DNA from: Polydactylus sextarius
Taxonomy: Eukaryota > Chordata > Actinopteri > Polynemidae
Assembly (NCBI GenBank): GCA_016801845.1
Contig: CM028925.1
Location: 7,018,501-7,082,500, forward strand
Direction: 5' to 3'
DNA length: 64,000 bases
This document shows, in pieces, positions 12,196 to 23,320 of this stretch. Every line of letters begins with the position of its first letter. Position 1 is the stretch's first letter. The notes under the pieces are model-generated. The model was not told where the DNA came from, searched no databases, and was given only the letters and a program-made list of their open reading frames with translations. The translations under genes were made by a program, and so were the position numbers.

Positions 12196-12316
12196 GCCAT
12201 TTGGAGCAGTAACAAATGGACGTGTCCACTGATGAAAATTCATCCCAGTTTGACCGTGGACCAGATTGAAAACCATCTACCCACTCCTGATGGATCTGGA
12301 TTTGACTCTTCAGTGG
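12196..12316 (+). other. Exon-like segment (candidate internal exon, unknown gene or lncRNA)
   Basis: A 14-nt poly(T) tract (12171-12184) and ATGTCATTCAG make a good 3' splice site before 12196. GG|GTGAGTACC makes a near-consensus 5' splice site after 12316. The 121 bp between them are open in one phase only, the phase starting at 12196: 40 codons including TVDQIENHLPTPDGSGFDSS. The other two frames stop early. I do not recognise the peptide. One open frame of 40 codons is not rare by chance, no neighbouring exon was found, and 121 bp would shift the frame by one. It could be a coding exon of a gene whose other exons lie outside the window, a lncRNA exon, or a coincidence. Confidence 0.2.
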
Positions 12317-12859
12317 GTGAGTACCATATCTGTAATGTATTGACAGTCCTGATGGTGTATTAGCAAAATGGAATGAAACTGCTTCCTTCCACTATAGTTA
12401 CTTTGTTTACAGTGAAGAGGAATTGTTCTTGTGTTTGTTTCCTCTCTGACTCTGAATGATCAGAATCATGATGGTAACTTTCTTTCTGATTGATCATTTT
12501 GTGTGAAGAAATAAGTGATTTTTTTTGCCTTTTGACAAATAAAATCCGGGCTTTTGCAGAGCGGCAGTTTTGTAAGTGAGTTATAGTTGAAATGTGGCGT
12601 CTTAATTACGTCGCTTGTTGTGTTTTCTGGCTGCAGGAAGAGTAAAAATGTAAAAACAAGAATAGATTTTATTCAAGTTGCCCGTTAAAAAGACTGACTG
12701 GACAGAATTAGCATATTTTAGTTGCATATGTGGTGCAGCTGCCATTATGTTAGCTGACTTGTTGTCTTGTGATGATGCTATCGCTAGTTGGTTTACCTCC
12801 AAGATGGAGGTCATTGCTAAGGTGATGTGGATGCCTCAATGACAAGCTGGTGTTCTAGT

Positions 12860-12873
12860 GCGACATCTAGTGG
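12860..12873 (-). promoter_or_regulatory. CTCF-like motif
   Basis: On the minus strand the site reads CCACTAGATGTCGC, which matches the CTCF core CCASYAGRKGGCRS at 13 of 14 positions. The mismatch is at a normally strong G. It is a single match in 64 kb with no supporting data. Confidence 0.25.
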
Positions 12874-14246
12874 TCATTCATGTAATATAACTGTTTCAAG
12901 GTGTGTTTATAAGTAGATCTTTATTTACCATAACTATAATTTTTTCCCGAACACCCATGTGCAGTCACATCAGCAGCAGGGAGAAAACCGTGAAGAGAAA
13001 AAAGACCCCATTGCTAAAAATAATGACAACTTTAAAAATGAACAAGCCACAGTTAATAGAAAAGGTAGGAGCACAAGCAAAAATGAACCACAGTAATCCT
13101 AATAGGATGTGACAAAAGCGTGAATAACTTCCTCCGTGTCCTCAAACGACCCGCCGCATCTGATCGTAGCGATTTCACTCCTTGTGATGAAAGAGGCCCG
13201 ACGACTGAACCAGTTCTCTAATACCCCACTCTCCCCCTCCCGATTAAAATGCAAAGAATAATTGAAACAAATGCCACATCTCTTGGATTATGGCGCTACA
13301 TGCGTAGATAGATGGAGGAACGCTTGGGACCGGGACAGATGATTAAAATTTCTGTCTTATCAATGTTCATCTGGAGCCAAATCTCCAACTATGCAAGAGA
13401 AAATAAGGATTATAGACTCTGCCTCAAATGTTCTTCTGATTTTTATGAGCATTCAACCAAGGTGCGTGTATGTGTTGAAAGCACACGCTTGTTGTTTTTC
13501 AGCCACAGTATTAAATTGCGCACTTAACAAGCACCAGGGGGCTTGTTTCATTGTTTATTCCTTCCCAAGGACAACTCCAACTTGATGATTTTATCCATAA
13601 AGTACTTCACAGCCTTTGTTTGATCTGTGTTGTATTGAATAAATTGCCTGTAATTGTATGCGTATTGTCTCGGTGAAAGTCCTCCACACACACACACACA
13701 CCGACTCGAATACACCAACATGGGCTTAATCCCGTGAGAGGAATTAGCCAGAGCGCACATGTTGAAACGTAAGGGCGAGCACGCCAAGGACGACGTTTAA
13801 AGCCACACTGTTTTACACAGCATCGGGGCTAATTTAATTGACGATGGCAAAACGTTTTTTTTTTTTAATAATGTATTTGCAATTCAAATACATATGGTGC
13901 TATAGCACTGCCACTCGATGAGGTGCTTGGCCCATTATTTAATTATGTTCTCAGTGTGTCTGTGATGCCTGTTTGAACTCATTAGTTTTCTTGGAAACGC
14001 TGAAGATGAAAAAGTGTAATATTAATATTGATATCACCGCGCCTGCTAATATAATAATGATAATGATGATAATAACATACTTTTTGGTATAATTTCTTAT
14101 TTTATTGCTTTCTTGACATTGGCCTCAGGGTCAGTGAAGCCTTCACATTATTAAATCATGGATTACTCTGACTAGGCCCAGATGTGATTAATGAATATTG
14201 TATTAGCTGACAGCAAACGGCGTCTATTTACTCTACAAGTCAAGGT

Positions 14247-14325
14247 TTAACCCTTCAAAGCCTGACACATCAAATTGTAGCCAGACTTGAATGAGAGAAG
14301 TTTATTACAAACATAACAAAATGAA

Positions 14326-14386
<61 letters not shown>

Positions 14387-14525
14387 CATATTATATTTTT
14401 ATTTTGTATTAATATTTTGTATAAAAAGGATTTTTTAGAATGATTTTATTATTATTTTATTTGATGTACATATTGATAAGACAGAAACTCATGTAGCAAA
14501 TATACAGCTGGCTGTAAAGGGTTAA
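14247..14525. mobile_element. piggyBac-like non-autonomous element with TTAA target sites (copy 1, complete)
   Basis: The element runs from CCCTTCAAAGCC at 14251 to GGCTGTAAAGGG ending at 14521. Those ends are inverted repeats matching at 10 of 12 positions. TTAA lies directly on both sides (14247-14250 and 14522-14525). TTAA target sites and CCC...GGG termini are the signature of piggyBac transposons. The 271 bp carry no coding sequence; the middle is AT-rich with a (TA)n at 14332-14383. Subterminal sequence (GACACATCAAATTGTAGCCAGA on the left, TATTGATAAGACAGAAACTC on the right) is shared with copies at 20960, 35482 and 37999. Confidence 0.65.
14332..14383. repeat. (AT)n microsatellite inside the piggyBac-like element
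   Basis: About 26 AT units. Confidence 0.95.
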
Positions 14526-15352
14526 ACTGTTCAAACCCACTGAATTACCATAAAAGTTAAACTTTCTAAAAAAAGGAAAAAAAAAAAGAAAAGTTTACGT
14601 AACCAAAAAGTGGGGGAAAAAAATGTAGTGAACTTACTGTTTCCTACAGTTAAAAGAAAAAAATCGAAGTCGATGCTAACTCAGATCACTCATAACAGCT
14701 AAAGATAATGACCCAACACATAAAAAGCAAACGACCGAGCGGAGGTTTCACATGATGGAAGAGCAGCACACAGCTGCTGTTGGACCAAGTGGACAAAAGG
14801 TGAAAAGGGAAACAGGAAGTGTTGCCAACTTATCGCCTCTGTCACTAGATTCACCAGGTTTTCTGCACCTGCACCCAGAAAATCGATCCAAAGGCTTTTT
14901 TGGATCAAGTTCAGCTGCTTTTTGTAGAAGATTATAGAAAATTAGATAAAAGTGGCTCATTTTACCCTAGTTTCATTATTTAGAGCAAAGAGGAATCGTT
15001 CTATTTATTCTCTCTCTGGCTTTAAATGTGGACAAACCAAAGTCACATGACCACTCATCATTTACTATAGATGATGATGATGATTATTAACAGCAGTTAT
15101 CAAACGCAGTCTCAGGGTGAAATGATAGTAGCAGATACGCTGGATGTTTGGCAATGTAGCCGCACAAGTACACAGATGGTGTGTCCCTTTTTCTCTGAGT
15201 GATCGCTTTTGTGTGCAGATATAATCTTTAGTGTGTGTGTGAGATGATTTCATGTGATGAAGTTTGCGAGAATAGAATATAAATACGTGGCATCTTAACG
15301 AGCCATGTTTGAATTGTTTCATGCTTGTTCTTTTGTCAAAATGATAATGACC

Positions 15353-15378
15353 TATATATATATATATATATATATATA
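15353..15378. repeat. (TA)n microsatellite
   Basis: Thirteen TA units. Confidence 0.95.
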
Positions 15379-16092
15379 AAGATCCCATATTTGATCACCA
15401 CAGACAGTGTGCGAGAATCAAACAGATGAAGAGGTCATATTAACATGTTGTGTTGTGTTAACATGCTGAAGCCACATTTTCATGTCTTTGGCCTCATAAG
15501 TTACAGGATGTAAATTCATTCTTGGCATTATGTCATTATTAGCATCAGGAAGAAAAAAAAATGACTGTAGGACTGTGCTAGTACATTTACAACATGTAAC
15601 CACCTGCAATTAAAACCGGTGCCCCGCCATCAAGGGCAACAGGATCTACTCGCTTCCAGAGCCACCACTGACTGTAATTACAGAACAGCTAAGCTGTAGC
15701 TTAATTAGAGCTGTGCTCTGTGAGGGTGTCAGTGGTAAGTAAAGCACTGAGAGAGCTCGGTGAAATCATATCCCTTTCAGCCACATGTTTACAGCGTCAT
15801 GGGCATATAGAACGCTAACAGATTTCCCACCATCTTGGACGCACTAGACATTTAATAGCAGGGTGCGTGTTTGTCAGTTATGATGAACTTACAGCTGCGG
15901 TGCCACCGATCCAGTGACATATTTACCATATGGACGGGCGCTGTTTAATGTCATCTGATGGGTAGCTCCACTAGAGAGGCCTGGCATGTAGTGGATAATT
16001 TTTATTGGATTTTTTTTTTTTCTGCCTGTAGTTTGAACACAAGCTGTGCTCTTTCTGCCTTTTTAGTGCAATTTTCCCCCTTGTTTATTTTG

Positions 16093-16096
<4 letters not shown>

Positions 16097-16131
<35 letters not shown>
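16097..16131. repeat. (AT)n microsatellite
   Basis: Seventeen AT units. Confidence 0.95.
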
Positions 16132-16134
<3 letters not shown>

Positions 16135-17129
16135 GAAAACATCCTCATTAAGCGTTTGACCATTATTGTAATTAGACAACTCGCAAAGCGTGACATTTGA
16201 ATTTACAGTCCCACCAGAATGATGCTCGATCTCATCATGTAGCGAATTTTTTTTTTTTTTTTTTGACACTATATTGCACATAAATAGAAAGAAACAAATA
16301 TGAATGCCTAAACAATTCCTAGGAAATGTCATTTCCTCTCTGCAAATGAGTAACCATGCATAGCAAATAGCTTGTTTGTTTTTTTTTTTTGTTTTTTTAC
16401 TAATGAAACATTGCTATGAAACCTGGTGAAGCACGAGCGCAAGTGGAGTCAGGACTGTGTAAAGTGCTGCGTTATCCATAATTCACAGTGTTTGATAATC
16501 AATTAATAGTTTGTAGCCATTTCTCTTTTCTTCTTCCTTCCGTCTCAGTTTTTGCTGTAATTTAGATTTTTTGCTTTGTAAGTTTGGACAACTCATTTAC
16601 TTTGTAGCGGAAGAATAAAAATGTCTGGAGTTTTTTTTTTTTACTGTGAAACTGCCTTAATATAATATTGATGCTCATGGTAATGTTAAGGCCTTCATAT
16701 TGGGAAAAACAGCAGCAAAAAGTGACGGACGTGCAGCCTCGACATGCAGCGCGTCGAGGAGGCTGAAGCCATAATTGGAGATTACACCTCATGTGACCCT
16801 TTTATTTGCAACGCTGTCGAGCCGACACACACAAAAAAAGCCACATTTTCCAGCCTATTGAAACCTTCCCATACATTGTGTGTCGTACACACGCGGTAAT
16901 ACGTTTCAAAGAAAGCTTTCGCTAAAGTGTCAAAACGGGTCGTCACCTGTAAAAATGCTAAATGCCTCACATCCTTTTCGGAGGTTTTTTTTTCCAGCCT
17001 CCGTTGCACAACTAGCAGCGGATTTAAAGTCAATAAAAATCTCATTCACATAAACTGACAGATAAGCTGCCTATTATGGTTTATGTGTATGTGTATCAAG
17101 CCCACAGCAGCTCGATACATTTTTTAATA

Positions 17130-17400
17130 CCCGTTGAGTAGTTAAGGCCAACTGGAGGCGAGGAAAGTGACGTAAAGGTTTAAAGAGCCTTTTGGCGCTG
17201 CCGAGTACAATAGGGCTCGACTCCATCAGGAAGAGAGGAGCTGTATTTAATCCTCCTTTACTGCTGCTGATAGTCTAAATCATCTCTCTGCAATGCTGGT
17301 CGCAGCACATTTAATTCAGAGCTCCGCGTCAGTAACTCTCAGCTGGTAATCACATTTGCAGATCAGTAATTCAAGAGCCACAAATGATCTACATTAGACC
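17130..17400. promoter_or_regulatory. Repeat-poor block, possible conserved non-coding element
   Basis: For 270 bp there are no simple repeats, base composition is balanced, and several homeodomain-type cores (TTTAATT, GTAATCA, GTAATTC) and a CAGCTG-type E-box (CAGCTGG) occur close together. This texture is common in fish enhancers, but I have no comparison to prove conservation. Confidence 0.15.
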
Positions 17401-19149
17401 TTTTTTGTCTGACAAAACTTAAAAAGAAAAAAAAAAAAAAGTCTATCTGTGCCCTCAATAGTCTCTTTTTGTACAGAAATATTTCTTTTCAGTGTGACTA
17501 CACTTCCCTAATATTTCATTTACAATCATATTTCACCAAGATTGGATTGTACGTTATCGTGGTCGCAGTGTGAAGTGTCCATCACTTTTGGTTTATGAGG
17601 GTTTTAACGCTATGTAGGCAGTAAAGGTTTACTATTACTGCACAGTAAACAATCGAAGTGGTTTACTATATGTTTGAGGTGATTTAAGGGAAGGTCGTTT
17701 GTTTGACTGTGTCTTGCATAGGTTAGGATACTATACTACTATACGTATTGATCTCACCGTAACTTATCTGGCGTGTGCAGCAGACGCCTGGAGCCTGGAG
17801 AGTAACCGACATTAACCAGATAAAAATACTGATGGTTTAACTCTGGAACTAATAATGATAGTGACAATAAAAGAAATCTGCAACAAAATAAAAGTATGTA
17901 AGTAAGTAAGTACTTAATAAAAGATCCAAAACCAAAAAGTAGTTTTGAGAAACTGTGAGGAAAGCTGTTAAAAGAACCGAACATACGCCATTTAATTTGA
18001 CATTATTAAAAAGAGGGAATTTGTCACTCCAACACTGAAAATTATGAAATGACAAACTGTTAAAGTCATTTCAGTGGAAATTGATACTGCAATAAAAAAA
18101 CTGCTTTTTTTTTTAGAGGGGGAGGCAAGGTTTTTTATAATAAGGTTTTAATTTTCATAATAGCATCGTGATTATAACTCTGAAGTCGTCAGGCAGAACC
18201 TCCATCACTCACAGTCCAAACCACATTTACTGCAATTATCTCATGTTTGGCAGCGATGGAAAATGGAGAAAATGTTCAACACAATGGCATCTGTAAGTAT
18301 AGAAAATGAGACTTAGGTCAATCAGTCATGGTTTTGGGTCATTTTATATCTATTTTTGATATTGGCAGTGGCTATTTATTTGTCTGGTGTCCATTAATCT
18401 TTTGCCTCAGTGTATGAAGAAAATGCTCACAATATTCACCTCTGACATGTGGTCATAGGTTGTAGTTTTAAATCTCTACTGGTTTTGGAACCAAATTAGC
18501 TGTTGGGGCTGTTGGGTAGAAGTTCTGCTCAGAGTTTGTTTGTACGGTCGTGTCTGGTTTGAAAAAACTGGGCTTTGGGACCATCTGCTTTGCATTTGGC
18601 AACGCGTCCTCAGCTCAGTCTTGCAAGGAAATACATCCGTCCCGCACATTTCTGCGAATTCTGTCAGAAAGCGAGTCTTGGCTGTAGTAAAGCAGATGGT
18701 ACAATGAGAAAAGCTCATATAATCAATAGGTTGTTCACAGCTCATAATTTATTCTGGACCCTGCTCCAAATTCCTGTGCAACTTGACGGACCATTGCGAC
18801 CATATCACATCATCTTCTAGCTACCAGCTTTTGACTGCTATTAGAAGTATTTAACTTAGGTTAAAAAGGTTAAAAAATGGCATGATAACTGTGTGAAAAT
18901 TATGTTGTAATGATGGCAGTTATACAGTAGTCATGTATGTGAAGATAAGTAGACTCATTCTCATTCTCCTCTTTCTATCTGACAGCCTTGTCAGTCATTT
19001 ATGAGGCTTTAGGGCCCATTGCAGTCGTTTAAGGCACATGATGTTCATTAACATTTAACTGGAAGTATGGTTTCTGGTCAGATGCTGGTCCATCCATGTT
19101 TAATAGCAATTACTACACTGACTCACTAGTGGAAGGTGGATGAGATGGT

Positions 19150-19410
19150 GTGGTCCAGTGCTAGCTGGTTATATTAGCTTCACTAGATGGGGAAAAAAGT
19201 GATTGGTCTGGGTTTAGCTGGTTAGCATATTAGCTTCAGTACAGAGAAGTGATTGGCCCATGACTAGCTGCTTAGCATGCTAGCTTCAGTATAAACAAGC
19301 AAGTGATTGGTGCAGGCATAGCTGGTTAGCATACTAGCCTTGTATCTGTAGAAGCAAAGAAGTGACTGGTACAGGACTAGCTTGTTAGTTACTAGCTTGA
19401 GGTGAAGCAA
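19150..19410 (+). repeat. Degenerate minisatellite, unit about 50-58 bp, about 5 copies
   Basis: The unit begins AGTGATTGG (19199, 19248, 19302, about 19360, with a diverged first copy near 19151). It continues with a CTAGCTGGTTAGCATRCTAG-like core, then CTTCAGTA and a purine-rich tail. Unit lengths and sequence vary, so the array is old. Unit ends mix TAGCTGG and GTTAGCATACTAGC, which are themselves near-palindromic. Confidence 0.8.
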
Positions 19411-20959
19411 ACAAATGATAGTAATGGAAGCAAAACCAATAGTAAAAACTTATATCCCCTTTTTAAAAGTTAAAATGTTCCTGCCAGCCCATTTAATAAA
19501 CACTTAAATGAGTATCAAGGTGTCCTAATAAGAGGACATGGTAGCATAAAGATTTAGTTGATTGGGTTGATGTCCTGGTCACTTCCATATTAATTTTCTT
19601 TTCTATCTGGTAAACTACGCTGCAGTGTTTGTTTGTTTTTTTTCTTTCCCGAGACATTAATTGTTTCCCAGCGTTCTAAATTATTTTTCCATTGTATTAT
19701 TTGTTGCTCTGATAGGATGTGTTTACCTGGAGTATGTAGATTTATACAATTTGATCAAATGAAGCAGTTTATTTATTAATGCATTATATTTGAAACCTCT
19801 TGCTGCTTACTGCAAGGACAAACACAATTGCCCTTTTTTTCTCTCTTCACCGATAAATATTTCCCCGTTTTCACGTCGAGCCGACTTCATCCTCAGAATT
19901 TCACCGCTGGGAAGAAATAAGATAATTACAAACCTTCAGTCTCTGTGGAGGTCTTCTCTTTTTTCTCCCCATAACCTTTAGTGACAGAACAATTTGGACT
20001 GAAACATTGAACACAGCCAAGACCAAATTATAGCAACAGCTCTAGAAGCCAATAACCAATTTTCAACTTGTAATGCAGCAGCTTTGTTCTCAGACTCATC
20101 AAATGGTAATTAAGCTTTTCCCGCCGGGGTTCACGGTTAAGATTGAGTGGACTAGACAACCAAACGCGTGAGCGCAAAGAACTCCACACCAACAGGAAAA
20201 TACATGTACAAACAGAGAAGAGATTTTTATTCAAAGCGCTTGTTTTTTCTTTTCCTCGTCGTGTCCACCCAACCCCTCCCTGTGAAAGTCGTTTAACTTT
20301 CCTCTTAGAAAAAAAACTCATTCAGCTGTAACATTAAGTTTCCCCCAAGTTTCTATCACTCCACCTTTAGAAGTAAGTGCGAGGAAAGGGGACGCGCAGT
20401 GTGATCCAGTGACAGACGCTGTCAGACTCACAAAAGACCTTCAATCTTCAGATATCAGGCTCTGGCAGGGAGCGAGGCTTGATAAATGAAACCAAGAGGA
20501 ACAAAAGTGTGAAAAGCACTTCAGTGAGTGGCTCCTCCACGGAGTCCTTTTGACATGTCGACAGCTGATACAGACGCTCAGACAGTAATGGGGCTTTGAC
20601 ATCAGGCTGATGGGCACCCAGCCTAGCACGACTGAGGTGAAAGGCTGTCCCGGACGCTGCCAGAGATGTGGCAGGCGGCAGTCACCTCTGCTGCGAGCGT
20701 GGAAATCCTCACTCGGAGACTACAAACTAGTGACAGGACAGAGGACGAGCATAAAACTGAAGGAATTTCAGGATCCAGCGATTTCTTTGGTTCTTTCAGC
20801 AGGAAAATACAGTTTTCAGGTCTCTTTGTTTTGTATTTATCATCTTTTGTGTGACTGAATTTCCCTGTTGTGTGTTTTTAGTTTTCTATGTTGTGAATAT
20901 TTAATGGTTCATCAGTGATAAAGTGAAACATTTTTTGGATTTTAATCAGAATAAGGCAT
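19411..20959. other. Spacer
   Basis: Unique-looking sequence with few simple repeats and no recognised gene. Open frames around 20143-20331 and 20610-20858 have no domain or splice support. Confidence 0.45.
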
Positions 20960-21286
20960 TTAACTGAGAGGCTGAGACCTCTGTCTTATCAACATGATCA
21001 ATATGTATCTAATAAATAAAATTTAAAAAATCAAATAATAAATAATATGAAATAATAAATATTTGAAAAATATAAATACAATTATAAATAATGTAACATT
21101 ATAGCAGTAAAATAATTATAAATAATCAGGTAAAAAATAATAATAATAATAATGAAAATAAAAAAGTGAAAAAGTTGAAAATATATAGCGATTTTTTTTC
21201 TAATTTGAAGGTTTAATAAACATCTCAGATTCAAAAGTGTTGAATTATCTGGCTATTGTTTGATGCAATAGGCTTTAAAGGGTTAA
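20960..21286 (+). mobile_element. piggyBac-like non-autonomous element (copy 2, decayed)
   Basis: The right end, GGCTTTAAAGGG followed by TTAA (21283-21286), and the left subterminal phrase CTGTCTTATCAACATG...AATATGTATC match copy 1 read in reverse. The left TTAA is at 20960-20963, but the CCC terminus there is mutated. The middle is almost pure A/T with ATAAT runs. Confidence 0.5.
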
Positions 21287-22339
21287 AGAAACTGTGTTTG
21301 ACACTTTTTCACAAATGTTCCAAAATGAAACTTTCTTTTTTTTCCCGTTGACACCTGTCGCTTCATTCAGCCACAACCTATTATTTATTTATTAATAGAG
21401 AAGCGCAGCGTTTAAACTCTCCTCATAAATGTTGTATCTCTGTTGGAATTCATCCCCATGACCGTGAGATATTTAGCTTTAGAAAAGAAAAAGAACTTTT
21501 TTTTTTTCCTGGTTTGGACCAGGGTGAAAGGATCAGTCAAACAGTCCGTTCTCTCTTATTGCCGTCGCTGCACTGCTCCTTTAATAACATCAAAGCAGTC
21601 TGGCATTATCCCGAGAAAACCTGTCTGATCCTTTTGGATCACACATTTGAGCAGCTCTATGATGAAAAGCCTGGAAACTGACAAAGGGCCGATGTTGACG
21701 CAGTTTGTAGTCTTTTCGGCATCTGCAGCAGCTCGGTACAGTAGCCATCATTTGCCTAAAAAACCCAACGAAGCATTGTGTCGGCGTTGTAACAACTTTT
21801 TACTTTCAACTTGCTAGTTTTACCCCCCGGGAGGGGAGACGGTGGGTGGGGGCGTCTCCTCATCTTTGGCCCTAATGTCTCAAACTTTGAACTATCTGTT
21901 GGATCATCCCTTTCATCTGGCAGTGTTTTTTTTTTTCTTTTTTTTTTTTCTTCTCTTCATCCAACTTGCCAAGGCACAATTAGACAGACGAGAACTAATT
22001 TACACTCAGCGGTGACAAATGGTTAGTGAATCATAAAACGATATAATTACCTTTCAAAAAAAAATATGGCGGACCTCATTTAACTGACATTAATTAGTCA
22101 AACTGTTAGAAACTGCAGTTGAAATCCATCCAGCTGTGAACGGTCATATATGTTCGACTTATAATTAGACTCCGCTTCTGCAGATATTATCTTTAGGCTC
22201 AATGAGTTGATGGGAATATCACCTTGGGGCTTGTTCCCACCTTTTTTTTCTCTTCCAGATCGAAGTGAATATGACTGTACTATATAAGGGAAGACTCGAC
22301 TCAACAACACCTTTAACCTAGTGTGACTATCACCCTAAC
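21287..22339. other. Spacer
   Basis: No gene. Contains a G/C-rich patch (near 21823-21855, CCCCCCGGGAGGGG) and a poly(T) stretch at 21926-21951. Confidence 0.5.
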
Positions 22340-22880
22340 AGGGAGCCTAAGTCACACCCGTCTACTTCCAGTCCATGTCTATGCTTGTAGAAATGATCTA
22401 TGAGAGTCTATGAAGAGATAAAAATGATTTTCTGGTCCTATTTGAAATGTGTCATGGTTTTTACATATGGTGTTTGCGAATTTTAAAGATAATCTTTGAC
22501 ATCAAGAGAGCACTGTTTAGTGACAGGCAGCAAACGTTATTTTAGGCTTAGCATGAGACAACGTAGCGGACTACAGCGCTCGTCTCGCAAAATTTACGTC
22601 ACCATCAAACTCTGGCAGATAATGTTAGCCTAACCGTAGCTATGCAACCTAGGAAAATATCTAATATAAACTCCTCCTTCTGTCTTTAGTGAAATTCAGT
22701 GAAAAGTTTGTGACGTGACGTCATCGACACGACTGTTTGGTTTGTACCAGTACCAATTGAACCAGTTACGTATTTTCAGAAGCAGATAAATCATCAATTA
22801 TACGACAGACATAGCCTTGAAGTCAAAGTGGACCAGAAAGTAATTTTTGTCTCTCCATTGACCATCATTAATTTCTTTTT
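22340..22880 (+). mobile_element. Inverted-repeat DNA element, truncated copy A
   Basis: Begins GGGAGCCTAAGTCAC and aligns along about 520 bp with the minus strand of 44339-44940. Shared landmarks include GACATCAAGAGAGCACT, CGTAGCGGACTAC, AAATTTACGTCACCATC, GCTATGCAACCTAGGAAAAT and CAGTTACGTATTTTCA. Copy B shows that the family ends in the inverted GTGACTTAGGCTC. Copy A lacks that end and stops near 22880, where a different repeat begins. No coding sequence is seen, so this is a non-autonomous family; the superfamily is not identified. Confidence 0.7.
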
Positions 22881-22884
22881 CACA

Positions 22885-23320
22885 CCTGGCATGTCTGCGG
22901 GTGCCGCGCATGAGCCCTGTTTTTAAATGCTTGCGACCTAATGTAGCCCCGTCTTTTTAAAACTGGGCATAGCTCTGTTTCCTATTGATGTCGCTTCATT
23001 GCAATTGTAGGTGAGTGGCCATATTTTTCACACAGTTGGGAGGCTTTGGAGGTATCCCTGTCAATACGTACTTTGATAGCATAGTTGACATGAAACGTAT
23101 AGTTGTGCTATAGCTTTTAATAGGATTTTTACCCCCCGCACAGAAAAATAGACTCAATTTCTACTTTCTAGTCGCAGCGCAGTGTCTGCGGTCCAGCCAG
23201 GTGGAACACAGAAGCGGGGCACACGTGTGGTGTGAACGGTCTAATCTGTTAACATGCATTCTAAATGAAAACAGACAGAAACTGCGTCCACGCAGGTTTC
23301 GGTGTGAATCAGGCCATAGG
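22885..23320. mobile_element. Probable non-autonomous DNA element abutting copy A
   Basis: Left edge TTCACACCTGGCATG and right edge GGTGTGAATCAGGCC form a short inverted repeat (TTCACACC with GGTGTGAA). The interior has a block (GAGCCCTGT.TTTAAATGC, then AATGTAGCCCCGTCTTTT) that recurs at 26190-26285. GC-rich subterminal regions beside CACACC/GGTGTG ends are common in fish hAT-type elements, but the family is not proven. Its position exactly where copy A breaks off suggests it inserted into or deleted part of copy A. Confidence 0.4.

Larger units (their letters stand above)
11665..14246. other. Spacer containing one exon-like segment and a CTCF-like site
   Basis: Apart from the two candidates listed separately, I see only unique AT-rich sequence, a (CA)n of about 20 bp near 13682-13702 and poly(T) at 12171-12184 and 13855-13866. 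The block 13130-13270 is repeat-free. Confidence 0.5.
14526..19149. other. Spacer; one repeat-poor block at about 17.13-17.40 kb
   Basis: No gene recognised. Simple repeats are (GAT)n at 15069-15085, (TA)n at 15353-15378 and 16097-16131, and poly(T) at 16008-16021, 16246-16264 and 16380-16390. A 12-bp perfect inverted repeat (ACCATCTGCTTT at 18580-18591, AAAGCAGATGGT at 18689-18700) spans a loop of about 97 nt. Confidence 0.55.

Noticed and set aside
15660..15740. Exon candidate ending at GTG|GTAAGTAAAG
   Set aside because: Stops in the relevant frames and a weak acceptor.
18252..18292. Micro-exon candidate: CAG before CGATGGAAAATGG and GTAAGTATAG after
   Set aside because: No strong polypyrimidine tract, only about 41 bp, and no partner exon.
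19150..19410. CRISPR array suggested by regularly spaced repeats
   Set aside because: Units are contiguous and diverged, with no unique spacers, and the genome is that of a fish.
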